From Bacillus albus (lineage in GTDB: Bacteria > Bacillota > Bacilli > Bacillales > Bacillaceae_G): a DNA stretch of 64,000 nucleotides. This document shows, one piece after another, positions 9,069-17,602 of the stretch. Below the pieces are notes generated by a model that saw nothing but the letters and a program-made list of their open reading frames with translations, ran no database searches and had not been told where the DNA came from. The position numbers and the translations under genes were made by a program. Location: NCBI RefSeq assembly GCF_001884185.1, contig NZ_MAOE01000125.1, positions 113,970 through 177,969 of the forward strand. Direction: 5' to 3'. The stretch's first letter is position 1; every line of letters begins with the position of its first letter.

Positions 9069-9297
9069 CTTATATAAATTTACAATTAGTGACAATACCC
9101 ATACAAATACAATAGTATATATAATAATCACTCATTATATGTGTTGCTCTTTTAACCGGCCAATGTAACCCCTTAGCCATCTCTCATGATTGGTTTGATT
9201 GTTTCTATATACTTCATCCCCTCTATACTCATTTCAAGCGATAATCCATTCCGTTTTAAATTACAAATGACAAAATTTATCCGTTTTTCCTTTTTAC

Positions 9298-10455
9298 CTA
9301 CTTGCTAAATTCAGCAAGTAAAATATCTTTAAAAAATTCCGGATTATTAATGTTTAAACTGTTCGCATTGATAGCAAATGTACGTTTGCCCCCAAGTGTT
9401 CCACCAGCAAAAGTGGAAAACCCTGGAACAGCACCCCTGTGTCCCCATACCGTAACACCGTTCGGAAGCTTAATTTCAAGAATTCCAAGGCCATATCTAG
9501 TTCCCTCTCTTTCTGTAGGAACTGTAGTAAGCATTTGTTTTAGTTGCTGTTCCTTCAGTAGTTTGCCACTGAGTAAATAAGAGAAGAATTTGTTTAAGTC
9601 GTCAGCATTAGAGATCATATCTCCATCCGAGCTACCTGGGTTAATATAAGTAACGTCTTTTCGCTCACTTGCTCCGTCTAGTTGTAAATATCCACGGGCA
9701 TGCTTGGTTCCTGGAATCACGCTTGAATTGCCAGGTAAGAATGTATTTGACAAATCAAGCGGTTCAATGATCCGATTTTCAACCTCTTCCGCATAGCTGT
9801 TTCCTGTTACTTTTTCGATAAGGATCCCCAGTATTACGTATCCTGTGTTTGAATAAGACCAACCCTTCCCTGGAGCAAAATCTGGGGGAAGAGAAATCCC
9901 CATCTTTACAAATTCTTCAGCCGTATACGATTTTTTTGTATCCATAATATCAAAGTCTTTTGAATTTATATAGTCAGCAATACCACTTGTATGATTCAAT
10001 ATTTGCCGGATCGTAATCTGGTTACCATCATATCCGTTTCCTTGAATAACACCAGGTAACCATTTTTCAATGGAGTCGTCTAGATTCAAACGGTTCTCTC
10101 CAGATAATTGAAGCAGAACTGTTGCAATGAACGTTTTCGTCACACTGCCAATGCGAAAGCGAAAATCTGCTTTCATTGGTTTCTTAGTTTTCAAATCCGC
10201 TATCCCAGCACTATAACTCCAAGTTTTACCCCCCTTAGAAATTTGAGCGAGTATTCCCGGGTATCCAAGTTGCAGTTCATCTCGCATTGCTTTCTTAACG
10301 GAAGTACGATCGCTTTTCGTACTTGTTTGTAACGAACTAGATACATTTTGCGTAGATTCTGCTTTTACAATTGATGTTGGTGTTATGTATAACAGGGAAC
10401 TTCCACCAATTAAAAGTGCTAGACTTGCACATGTAATTTTACTGCTTGTTTTCAT
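9298..10455 (-). CDS. Secreted serine beta-lactamase / D-alanyl-D-alanine carboxypeptidase family protein
   Basis: 385 aa from the ATG at 10455, which has AGAGGAA upstream and gives a proper signal peptide (MKTSSKITCASLALLIGGSS...). The class C beta-lactamase/DD-peptidase fold is shown by SVTK (Ser104 nucleophile, Lys107), YSN (201-203) and HRG (339-341). It probably acts outside the cell on peptidoglycan stem peptides or D-amino peptides; whether it hydrolyses antibiotics cannot be told. It is a single-gene unit. Three perfect 11-bp-spaced repeats ~320 bases upstream could bind an OmpR-type regulator. Confidence 0.82.
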   Translation of the reverse strand: MKTSSKITCASLALLIGGSSLLYITPTSIVKAESTQNVSSSLQTSTKSDRTSVKKAMRDELQLGYPGILAQISKGGKTWSYSAGIADLKTKKPMKADFRFRIGSVTKTFIATVLLQLSGENRLNLDDSIEKWLPGVIQGNGYDGNQITIRQILNHTSGIADYINSKDFDIMDTKKSYTAEEFVKMGISLPPDFAPGKGWSYSNTGYVILGILIEKVTGNSYAEEVENRIIEPLDLSNTFLPGNSSVIPGTKHARGYLQLDGASERKDVTYINPGSSDGDMISNADDLNKFFSYLLSGKLLKEQQLKQMLTTVPTEREGTRYGLGILEIKLPNGVTVWGHRGAVPGFSTFAGGTLGGKRTFAINANSLNINNPEFFKDILLAEFSK

Positions 10456-10773
10456 AAAGAATTCCTCTCTTCTATTTAAATTGTATTGATTGTTGATAGC
10501 TATGTCATATACTAACCACACAACTATCAACTCTCCCAATGATAAAAGTCAACAATGAATTTGCAATTATCTTACTAATCATTATTTTCACAAACACCAT
10601 TGTGTCCTAACAATCTCTAAATCACTCTTTTTCCATATGCATATTAACCATAGAAATTACTTCTTTTCCTTAAAACACTCTTGTTACTGATTATTTGTTT
10701 TATATGTAGGCCGTACTTATTCCCCCTTCACGCCTCCTCATATTTTTATCCTACACAATGAAAATCTCTTTTT

Positions 10774-10801
10774 CCTTACCTATCCCTTACGAATTCCTTA
10801 C
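10774..10801 (-). promoter_or_regulatory. Three CCTTAC direct repeats with 11-bp period
   Basis: Identical hexamers begin at 10774, 10785 and 10796 (GTAAGG on the minus strand). Exact 11-bp phasing is the hallmark of OmpR/PhoB-class response-regulator sites. A -10-like TAGGAT (plus strand 10748-10753) lies 20 bases further along on the minus strand, so the nearest repeat overlaps the -35, as for a class II activator. Confidence 0.5.
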
Positions 10802-10850
10802 ATTTGAAATTGTTTCTATAATGATAGGATTGAAGTAGCATCTGTGCCCG

Positions 10851-10899
10851 AAAGCGCAAAAAACACCGATGCTTTTCGCTTCAGTGTTTTTTGCGCTTT
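10851..10899 (-). terminator. Large hairpin downstream of the Ere-like gene
   Basis: AAAGCGCAAAAAACAC pairs perfectly with GTGTTTTTTGCGCTTT over 16 bp around a 17-base loop. It lies ~145 bases after the stop of the minus-strand gene ending at 11043. The T run is inside the stem rather than after it. Confidence 0.6.
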
Positions 10900-11042
10900 A
10901 CATATTGAAGATTCATTTTACTCTTAACAGGTTGAATCTCTAATTTTTTCCAATACAATTATTCTTCTTACTATATAAAACAAAATTCATAGTATGATAT
11001 GAAACACTTCTCAAGTTGTCATTAAGGCACATGATTCTAAAT

Positions 11043-12374
11043 TTATTGATGTAGTTGAGATGGACTCACTTTTTGAATTTGAACAAGTATATCAAACGTT
11101 TTACCTAATGATATATCAACAGTTTTTGGTATATCAGGCCCTTCGGTAGCTATTCCAGCGAAAATTGGATGTTGTTCGTTTAACCAAGTTTTTGTCACGC
11201 CGTTCGCCTTACGTAAATCAATAAAAAATTGATCTTTTTTGACCTGTCCAAAAATGTAGTTATAACTGTTTGGATCATCCGATTTTAATGTTCCATATGG
11301 GCCAAATTCACCATTGCTATTCTTGACATTGTATTGTCCTTCATAAACTGACGTTCCAATAGATACGTATCTTTTTCCATAATATTCTGCTAAATGCTGT
11401 CCAGCTACTTTAGGATATATAAAAGGAAGCATATTTGTTTTCGAAACGTGTCCATTATGTGCCCATACAATGGTTTTTCCTAAATGTTCTTCAGTCCACT
11501 TCGCATTTTCATACATTGCAATATCATGTTTCAAATAAAAATCCGCTGGTTTATCAGGAGGCGTCGCTAACATTGTAGTAAACTGTTCAATAATACGAGC
11601 ATTTTGCTTTATCCATGCAAACTCTTTAGATTTTCCATTTAAATAGCTTTTATTTTCCTCTAATAAAGCACTAATTTGTTTAGCATCTAAAACATAATTT
11701 TCTTTTTCTTCTTTCGTAAGGCTTTCAAAAGTATTCATATCCTTTGTTACAGGAATAAGACCTTTTATCTTCTCTTCTACTCTAGGCAACAGTTTTGAAT
11801 TGTTCGCTTTAATATATTCTATTATACTATCATAGACATTCTCGTTTACTGATTGAATGTCCATCCCGATGATACGTACTTTCGATTTATGTTTTGGATT
11901 AGCATTATATTGTCGAATCCAATCAAGTAAATCTAGCATTTCTTTCGTCTTAAATGTAGGTGATAAATGTTGGCTTGGGTTTCCCTTTCCAGTAAGAACA
12001 TATCGATCAAGTTCCAAAGCTCTGTCCCATCCCTCTTCTAAAACTAAGTTGGTAAAGCCCTTTTCAGATACTAAATACTTAACAATACGGTGTTTCATTG
12101 TAAAAATCTCATGAGCCCCATGCATAGCTTCACCTAAACCTACAATTGAAGCTGAACCTACCATATTCTTAAGTGGTTTCAAATCATTAAGAGATGCAGT
12201 TGGATTAGTTGTTTTTAAAGGCTTTGCATGTGCTTCTAACCATTTCGCTATTTGATTTGTATTGTAGGGAGCTGTAACAGAAACCTCTGTTTTCGAATCT
12301 GCATAAGTATTTCCTACAAAATGAGTCATTGTTATAGCAGAAGCAACAATTGCAATAATTATTTTCTTTTTCAT
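11043..12374 (-). CDS. Secreted erythromycin-esterase family protein
   Basis: 443 aa from the ATG at 12374, which has a perfect AGGAGG and encodes a signal peptide (MKKKIIIAIVASAITMTHF, cleavage near NTYADS). The Ere/succinoglycan-biosynthesis fold is indicated by GEAMHGAHE (81-89), LVLEEGWDRALELD (~111-124) and IVWAHNGHVSK, which carry the family's catalytic His and Glu residues. In true Ere enzymes these open the macrolide lactone ring. Most such enzymes are cytoplasmic, so export here argues that the natural substrate may not be a macrolide. Three phased repeats lie 122-150 bases upstream. Confidence 0.75.
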   Translation of the reverse strand: MKKKIIIAIVASAITMTHFVGNTYADSKTEVSVTAPYNTNQIAKWLEAHAKPLKTTNPTASLNDLKPLKNMVGSASIVGLGEAMHGAHEIFTMKHRIVKYLVSEKGFTNLVLEEGWDRALELDRYVLTGKGNPSQHLSPTFKTKEMLDLLDWIRQYNANPKHKSKVRIIGMDIQSVNENVYDSIIEYIKANNSKLLPRVEEKIKGLIPVTKDMNTFESLTKEEKENYVLDAKQISALLEENKSYLNGKSKEFAWIKQNARIIEQFTTMLATPPDKPADFYLKHDIAMYENAKWTEEHLGKTIVWAHNGHVSKTNMLPFIYPKVAGQHLAEYYGKRYVSIGTSVYEGQYNVKNSNGEFGPYGTLKSDDPNSYNYIFGQVKKDQFFIDLRKANGVTKTWLNEQHPIFAGIATEGPDIPKTVDISLGKTFDILVQIQKVSPSQLHQ

Positions 12375-12446
12375 AAAAAACCTCCTGAAATATTTACTTA
12401 TAGCTTTTTGACATACTCTGCTAACTTCCATTTAAAACATTCATTT

Positions 12447-12544
12447 TCTTATTACTGTTAAGATACATTTATTCTAATTCCTAAAACTCACTTATTTCTT
12501 AATAGGTTCTTAAGAAATTCTTAATTCACTCATACGAATATAAA
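12447..12544 (-). repeat. Promoter region, copy 1 (also found at 30287-30362)
   Basis: These 98 bases match 30287-30362 almost base for base, except that the second copy lacks 22 bases, exactly two 11-bp units. Shared landmarks are TCTTATTACT at one end, ATTCTA (minus-strand -10 TAGAAT) and ATATAAAA at the other. This copy drives the Ere-like gene. Confidence 0.75.
12496..12524 (-). promoter_or_regulatory. Three TTCTTAA direct repeats with 11-bp period
   Basis: Identical heptamers start at 12496, 12507 and 12518 (TTAAGAA on the minus strand). The nearest overlaps the -35 position relative to the -10-like TAGAAT at plus-strand 12471-12476. This layout matches OmpR/PhoP-type activator sites. 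Confidence 0.6.
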
Positions 12545-12746
12545 ACTACATGAGCTTCAATCCATTGTAGCGCAGTTAATATTGGGCTAATAGGAAGTTC
12601 CAAATTTTGTTTTTTTGCAATGTATTCTCTTTATCATAGAGTTAGTTTAGGGTTATTTTTTTGTTTACTTCATTTTTTTCTGCACTCTGCATCTAGACGA
12701 TATACCCATTGTCCACAGTAAGACTTTATTTCAAACCCACAAAAAA

Positions 12747-12789
12747 TAGATTACCTGCACACTAAAAAGTTTAGCGCACAGATAATCTA
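12747..12789 (-). terminator. Terminator after the 5'-nucleotidase gene
   Basis: TAGATTA-CTG... pairs with ...CAG-TAATCTA over about 18 bp, with wobble pairs. On the minus strand the hairpin is followed by TTTTTT. It starts 25 bases after the stop. Confidence 0.75.
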
Positions 12790-12813
12790 GTTGTTTTTGA
12801 GATTAATAAAAAC

Positions 12814-14403
12814 CTAATTTGTTTTTTGAATTCTTCCATCAATAATAGACTGAATTGGTTCTTTTGATTTTTTTATATAATCTACTAACGCTTCAAAATC
12901 AGTTGGCCCTGTTTCAGCATCTTTACCGTTTTTAAAGGATACAAATCCATCTCCACCTGAAGCTAAAAATGCGTTAGCAACGACGCTGTAAGTTTTAGAA
13001 GGAATAATTTCTTCTCCATTTGTTAAGCGAATACTTGTTACTTTTTCTCCATTAGGCTTGTTCGCATCCCAAGTGTATTGGATCCCTGAAATTTGAAGCA
13101 TTCTTGTTATGTCTTTTTGCCATTGTTGATTTAAAATATCACGAATGTCTTGGCCTGTTAAATTTACTTTTATTAATTGATTTCCGAATGGTTGAATACC
13201 ATATATCTCTCCCCATGTTATATCACCAGCATCTAAGTCATTACGAATACCACCAGGATTCATAAGTGCAATTTGAGATTGCATTGTTGTACGCTGGGCA
13301 TCAGCAACTAAATTTCCAAGAGTAGATTCACCAGCCGTATTGAGTTTGCGATCTAGTGGAGCAATAGATTTACCTACAACTTCATTAACAAGAGGTGCGA
13401 TTTTTGCTTGATATTTCTCCATCTTCTTCTTGATTTTTTTATCAGGCTCCATGCCTTCATGGTAAGTTGTAACAATTTCTGCTTTTTTCTCAACAATATC
13501 TTGTGTTTTACGATCGATCTTTACATCAACATCAGCAAAAGCCATACCATAAGAATTTGCTTGTACGACAAGTTTATTATTAACAGTTCCATTTACATAA
13601 GTGTGGCTATGCCCACCAAAAATAACATCGACTTCTGGATCAGTCTCATTTGCTAATCGGACGATATCACCATTTGTTACGCCGTTCCCATCTGTTATAC
13701 CTCCGTTATGCGCAAGAACAACGATAGATTTAACGCCTAGTTTTTTTAATTGCTTTACGGATTTATTAATAGCTTCAACTTCATCTGTAATTTCTACATT
13801 CTTTAGCATAGTAGGCATAACAAGGTTAGGAACATCCGTTGTTACGACTCCGATGAATCCAACAGGAACTCCTTGTACCTTTTTTATAGTGAATGGTGGT
13901 AAAAATAAACGGCCAGTGGATTTATTATAGAAATTTGCGGCAACATATGGGAATTTTGCTCCTTTAAAATTCCCTGTTTTCTCATGGTATCCACCATAAA
14001 TAAGGCGGTTCATTTCCACAACACCTTCATCAAATTCATGATTTCCTATAGTCCCAACATCGAATTTCAAATCATTTAGAAATTCAATCGTAGGTTCGTC
14101 TTGTAATAATGCTGAAACAGGAGTACTTGCTCCAACAACATCTCCAGCATGTACCTTTAATGTATTCGGATTTTGTTTTTCACGATCACGTAAATAAGCC
14201 CCTAAGTACTCAATTCCCCCTGCATCTTTATTGTTAATCTTTTTTACAGTGTCTAGTTGCCCATGAAAATCGTTAATACCGAGCATTTGCACATCTATGT
14301 AGCGGTTTGGTTCTGTACTTGCTTGTGCTGAAGGCGCAGCAAATACACTAGTAAAAGTAACTGTACTTATTGCTAAAGCAACTGGAATGATTTTTTTCAA
14401 CAT
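12814..14403 (-). CDS. Secreted 5'-nucleotidase / UDP-sugar hydrolase (YfkN/UshA-like)
   Basis: 529 aa with a signal peptide (cleavage near SAQAS29). The N-terminal metallophosphatase domain shows INDFHG (Asp45, His47), HAGDVVG (~85-91), GNHEFDEG (120-127), VLAHNGG and FGGHSHT, the usual two-metal ligands. The C-terminal nucleotidase domain (about 340-525) binds the nucleotide through NPGGIRNDL, QPFGNQL and ASGGDGF. It should release phosphate from extracellular nucleotides, yielding nucleosides and phosphate. RBS GGGGAG. No LPxTG anchor, unlike wall-bound relatives. A single-gene unit ending in a clear terminator. Confidence 0.88.
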   Translation of the reverse strand: MLKKIIPVALAISTVTFTSVFAAPSAQASTEPNRYIDVQMLGINDFHGQLDTVKKINNKDAGGIEYLGAYLRDREKQNPNTLKVHAGDVVGASTPVSALLQDEPTIEFLNDLKFDVGTIGNHEFDEGVVEMNRLIYGGYHEKTGNFKGAKFPYVAANFYNKSTGRLFLPPFTIKKVQGVPVGFIGVVTTDVPNLVMPTMLKNVEITDEVEAINKSVKQLKKLGVKSIVVLAHNGGITDGNGVTNGDIVRLANETDPEVDVIFGGHSHTYVNGTVNNKLVVQANSYGMAFADVDVKIDRKTQDIVEKKAEIVTTYHEGMEPDKKIKKKMEKYQAKIAPLVNEVVGKSIAPLDRKLNTAGESTLGNLVADAQRTTMQSQIALMNPGGIRNDLDAGDITWGEIYGIQPFGNQLIKVNLTGQDIRDILNQQWQKDITRMLQISGIQYTWDANKPNGEKVTSIRLTNGEEIIPSKTYSVVANAFLASGGDGFVSFKNGKDAETGPTDFEALVDYIKKSKEPIQSIIDGRIQKTN

Positions 14404-14536
14404 AAAATTTCTCTCCCCTAATTAAAATCTGACATAATACAATGTTATTTTAATATATTAAGAGAATTATTTCTATAAAAATTCTACCAATTATAAAAAT
14501 TAATAAGATTTTATTGTTTTCTGACAAGATATTTCT

Positions 14537-14572
14537 TCCTCAAAAAAAAATGTACATTTCTTTTTTTGAGGA
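14537..14572. repeat. Isolated hairpin in the 14404-14812 interval
   Basis: TCCTCAAAAAAA pairs with TTTTTTTGAGGA around a 12-base loop. The 408-base interval has no supported gene. The stem lies upstream of the 5'-nucleotidase start, and its role is unknown. Confidence 0.5.
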
Positions 14573-14718
14573 TTATTCAAAATATTATCTTGATAGTAAT
14601 ATAACAATACTTCTAAGAAATCTAAAAAACTCTAATCAATACATTTTAGCTGTTAAGAAGAATATTCAATCCAAAACTACTGGAGATTTATCAACCTAAC
14701 ATCTCAATATCACCATTT

Positions 14719-14756
14719 AAAAAGATGCTCCTGGATTTATCCAAGAGCATCTTTTA
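14719..14756. terminator. Bidirectional terminator, alpha/beta hydrolase side
   Basis: AAAAGATGCTC and GAGCATCTTTT, extended inside by TGGA/TCCA, form a stem flanked by A and T runs. It lies 57 bases after the hydrolase stop on the minus strand. Confidence 0.75.
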
Positions 14757-14812
14757 TAAAGCTTTATTTTAACTTGTTTATAAGTTATCAATTAACAATT
14801 ATATAGTTGTAA

Positions 14813-15649
14813 TCAGTCCTTTAAAAATAATAGGAGTGCTTCATTAAATTCTTTGGCATGCGTTGCATTTAGCCCATGTGGACCACCCTTTATTAACGTT
14901 ACTTTAGAATTAGGAATTGCTTCATGTGTTAATTTCCCACTATATTCAAATGGTACAGTCGCATCTGAATCACCATGAATAATAAGGGTAGGTATATTAA
15001 ACTTCTCCAAGTCTTTTCTAAAATCTGTCTTACTAAAGGCGGTAATACAATCAAGTGTTCCTTTAGGTGATGCACTGGCTGCAATATCCCAATTATATAA
15101 ACGGAATGGCTCACTAACTAAATCTGTTCGATTACCAGCCGCGAAAAATCCCTTAGTAAATTCATTAAGAAATGCAAGGCGGTCATTTATCACACCACTT
15201 TTGAATGCTTCAATTGTTGCATCATCTAATGCCCCTTCAGGATGATCCTCTGATTTGTATAAATATGGAGGAACTGCCCCAGCAAAAACAGCCTTTTCAA
15301 TACGATCTGTTCCATACGTACTAATATACCGGGCTACCTCGCCTCCACCCATAGAAAAACCAACGAGTGTGACATTTTGAAGCTCTAACTGTTCTAATAG
15401 TTGATGTAAATCAGAAGTAAAGGTATCATATTCATACCCTTCCCACGGCTGAGATGATTTTCCAAAACCTCGACGATCATATGTTATAACTCTGTATCCA
15501 GCCTCAACAAGAGCGGGAACTTGGTATTCCCAAGATCGACCACTTAACGGCCACCCATGAATGAGTACAACCGGTTTCCCTATGCCATGATCCTCATAAT
15601 ATATCTCAACTGGTGCTTGATTTTCGGTTCCTACAGTAATTTTTGCCAT
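14813..15649 (-). CDS. Alpha/beta hydrolase, cofactor-free haloperoxidase/perhydrolase-like
   Basis: 278 aa from the ATG at 15649 (AAAGGAGGT upstream); an earlier in-frame start has none. The triad is readable: Ser99 in GFSMGG, Asp229 in HGDSDAT and His258 in GGPHGL. The HGWPLSGRSW oxyanion region and the DRRGFGKSSQPW block are typical of the non-haem chloroperoxidase/esterase group. These act as esterases in vivo; peroxidase activity is a side reaction. The gene is divergent from the isochorismatase genes across a ~490-base control region, so it may act on the same compound. Confidence 0.8.
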   Translation of the reverse strand: MAKITVGTENQAPVEIYYEDHGIGKPVVLIHGWPLSGRSWEYQVPALVEAGYRVITYDRRGFGKSSQPWEGYEYDTFTSDLHQLLEQLELQNVTLVGFSMGGGEVARYISTYGTDRIEKAVFAGAVPPYLYKSEDHPEGALDDATIEAFKSGVINDRLAFLNEFTKGFFAAGNRTDLVSEPFRLYNWDIAASASPKGTLDCITAFSKTDFRKDLEKFNIPTLIIHGDSDATVPFEYSGKLTHEAIPNSKVTLIKGGPHGLNATHAKEFNEALLLFLKD

Positions 15650-15918
15650 TGTCCTACCTCCTTTAATATGTATCCTTTTCTTCAATAATTCGGATGAATC
15701 TCATAACCTATTTATACACATTTATATTGTGAACTCTAAGCTTGAAACTCCATTGTTCCGAAGAATTCATTTTCTGTTTATGGAACAATTCCTCATCTTA
15801 TACCTTTTTCATCACGAATTATTTACTGAACATTCCTCCTATTCAATTCTAATAACAAAAATAGGTGACTATCAATATCGTTCTATCTATAGGATGTATA
15901 GGTAAAACCAATCTATTT

Positions 15919-15937
15919 TATAGTGAAAACAACTATA
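15919..15937. promoter_or_regulatory. Possible LysR-type operator 1
   Basis: TATAGT-N7-ACTATA is an inverted repeat of the T-N11-A type favoured by LysR regulators. It lies in the divergent region between the hydrolase and the first isochorismatase gene. A LysR gene is present at the far end of the cluster. Confidence 0.4.
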
Positions 15938-15997
15938 GTTACGACCTATGCAAATTATAGATAATTTAGAATTGATTAACGAATCGGTTTTCAAATA

Positions 15998-16013
15998 CTA
16001 TAAATTTGTATAG
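15998..16013. promoter_or_regulatory. Possible LysR-type operator 2
   Basis: CTATA-N6-TATAG, in the same divergent region and sharing the CTATA half-site with the element at 15919-15937. Two related half-site pairs ~80 bases apart fit a LysR tetramer. Confidence 0.38.
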
Positions 16014-16142
16014 CACTTCATGTTCTGTGAAGGCTGCTATAACCAATATTATTGGTCAACTTAGTTATAAACGAAGAAACTTATGATAGTATTCGACTAT
16101 TTAAACTTTCTTCGATTACTTAATTTTTAGGAGGAATACATA

Positions 16143-16787
16143 ATGACTGATCTCTATTCTCGTATTAACAAAGATGATGCTGTTGTGCTTTTAGTAGATC
16201 ATCAAACTGGTCTTATGTCCGGACTAGTACGTGACTATGGTGTTGATGAATTCAAGAACAATGTTTTAGCTCTTGCTCATACTGCTAAGTTTTTTGATTT
16301 ACCAGTTATTTTAACAACAAGTTTTGAAAACGGGCCTAACGGACCTTTAATGCAAGAATTGGTTGATCTCTTTCCTCACGCACCAAAAATAGCTCGACCT
16401 GGACAAATTAACGCATGGGATAATGATGATTTTGTAAAAGCAATCGAAGAAACTGGAAAAAAACAACTTATCATCGCGGGCGTAGTTACGGACGTTTGTG
16501 TTGCTTTCCCGGCACTTTCTGCTATAAAAGCTGGATATGAAGTATTTGCTGTTACTGATGCTTCAGGAACTTTCAGCAAACAAGTTGCAGATGCTGCCAA
16601 TACGCGTATGGCACATAATGGCGTACAACTTATGAACTGGTTTAGCGTAGCTTGCGAATTACAACGCGATTGGCGCAACGATGTTGAAGGTTTTGGCAAT
16701 TTGCTTGCTAGTAATCTTCCAGGTTATCAAAATATAATTGGAAGTTATATGGGAGCTCAGCGCGATCTTAGTAAACAAAATGTATAA
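16143..16787 (+). CDS. Isochorismatase-fold hydrolase (YcaC-like), first copy
   Basis: 214 aa cysteine hydrolase. The triad fits YcaC: Asp19 in LLVDHQTG, Lys82 in PKIARPG and Cys119 in VVTDVCVAFP. The cis-peptide Val-Val-Thr before the cysteine is conserved. YcaC relatives are cytoplasmic hydrolases of unsettled substrate; true isochorismatase activity is not implied. RBS AGGAGG. A hairpin between it and the next gene suggests its mRNA may end there part of the time. A second, diverged homologue follows 170 bases downstream. Confidence 0.8.
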   Translation: MTDLYSRINKDDAVVLLVDHQTGLMSGLVRDYGVDEFKNNVLALAHTAKFFDLPVILTTSFENGPNGPLMQELVDLFPHAPKIARPGQINAWDNDDFVKAIEETGKKQLIIAGVVTDVCVAFPALSAIKAGYEVFAVTDASGTFSKQVADAANTRMAHNGVQLMNWFSVACELQRDWRNDVEGFGNLLASNLPGYQNIIGSYMGAQRDLSKQNV

Positions 16788-16840
16788 ATGTATTTCAAAG
16801 AAATAGCTTTCAATTACTTTTTTAAAGTAGATAGTATAGA

Positions 16841-16867
16841 TTTAGTGCTGATTAAATCAGCACTAAA
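16841..16867 (+). terminator. Hairpin between the two isochorismatase-fold genes
   Basis: TTTAGTGCTGAT and ATCAGCACTAAA form a perfect 12-bp stem with a 3-base loop, followed by TTTT. It may partly terminate transcription before the second gene. Confidence 0.65.
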
Positions 16868-16957
16868 TTTTAAATTAAAAAGTATAGCAAAGCTTTTATT
16901 TATATGGTTACAGCTTAAATTAACTTTTTGAAAATAAAAAAAAAGGAGCGTTTTATT

Positions 16958-17602
16958 ATGAGTAATTTAGAATTATTAAACCCGGAGAACAGTGCCTTAA
17001 TTTTAATTGATTTTCAACCTCAAATGACTTTTGGAGTTGCAAGTATTGATAGACAAACATTGATTAATAACGTTATGATGCTTGCTAAATCAGCAAAAAC
17101 TTTTAACGTACCTACTATTCTTACTACAGTTGAGACACGCAGCTTTTCTGGTTATTTTTGGCCGCAAATTCTTGACATATTCCCAAACCATGAAATTATA
17201 GAACGCAGTTCAATGAACTCTTGGGAAGATCCAAAATTTGTTGAAGCAGTTAAAGCAACAGGTAGAAAGAAATTAATATTTGCAGCACTTTGGACTGAAG
17301 TTTGCCTTGCATTCCCTGTGCTTGAAGCAATTAAAGCTGGCTATGAGGTGTATGCAGTTGATGATGCTTCAGGTGGCACTAGTTTGACAGCACATAACGC
17401 TGCTATGCGTCGTGTAGAACAAGCTGGTGCAATTCCAGTGACAGCAATTCAAGTTTTACTTGAATACCAACGTGACTGGGCACACAAAGATACTTATGAT
17501 GCTGTAATGGAGATTGTAAAGGAACACACTGGTGCTTATGGTCAAGGTGTAGAATACGCATATACTATGGTGCATGGCGCGCTTCCAAGCAGGAAAATAT
17601 GA
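16958..17602 (+). CDS. Isochorismatase-fold hydrolase, second copy
   Basis: 214 aa from the ATG at 16958 (AAAAGGAGCG upstream). Homologous to the first copy over its whole length: Asp18 in LILIDFQPQ and Cys116 in LWTEVCLAFP. The position aligned with the first copy's Lys82 is Glu79, and the motif before the cysteine is TEV rather than TDV. Either the triad is rearranged or the reaction differs. The last bases overlap the start of the next gene (ATGA), so it is translationally coupled to the ABM protein. Likely a cytoplasmic enzyme acting on an amide or ester. Confidence 0.78.
   Translation: MSNLELLNPENSALILIDFQPQMTFGVASIDRQTLINNVMMLAKSAKTFNVPTILTTVETRSFSGYFWPQILDIFPNHEIIERSSMNSWEDPKFVEAVKATGRKKLIFAALWTEVCLAFPVLEAIKAGYEVYAVDDASGGTSLTAHNAAMRRVEQAGAIPVTAIQVLLEYQRDWAHKDTYDAVMEIVKEHTGAYGQGVEYAYTMVHGALPSRKI

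Larger units (their letters stand above)
8657..9297. other. Gene-free interval with two hairpins
   Basis: 640 bases without an intact gene. Two terminator-like hairpins are listed separately. On the minus strand near 8930-8985 a short open stretch reads ENVTSYADESWYMRYVG and then stops; it has no start site and may be the end of a lost gene. Confidence 0.5.
10456..11042. other. Intergenic control region with phased repeats and a hairpin
   Basis: About 590 bases with no credible gene. It holds the three CCTTAC repeats and a large hairpin, both listed separately. If the repeats mark the promoter of the gene below 10455, its leader would be ~280 bases long and may carry further control. Confidence 0.5.

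Noticed and set aside
9298-10455. True beta-lactamase conferring resistance
   Set aside because: The SxxK, YSN and HxG motifs are shared with DD-peptidases and esterases; KTG is replaced by HRG, so the assignment stays at family level.
14514-14699. 61-codon plus-strand frame
   Set aside because: TTG start without a ribosome site; it runs through a hairpin and has low-complexity sequence.
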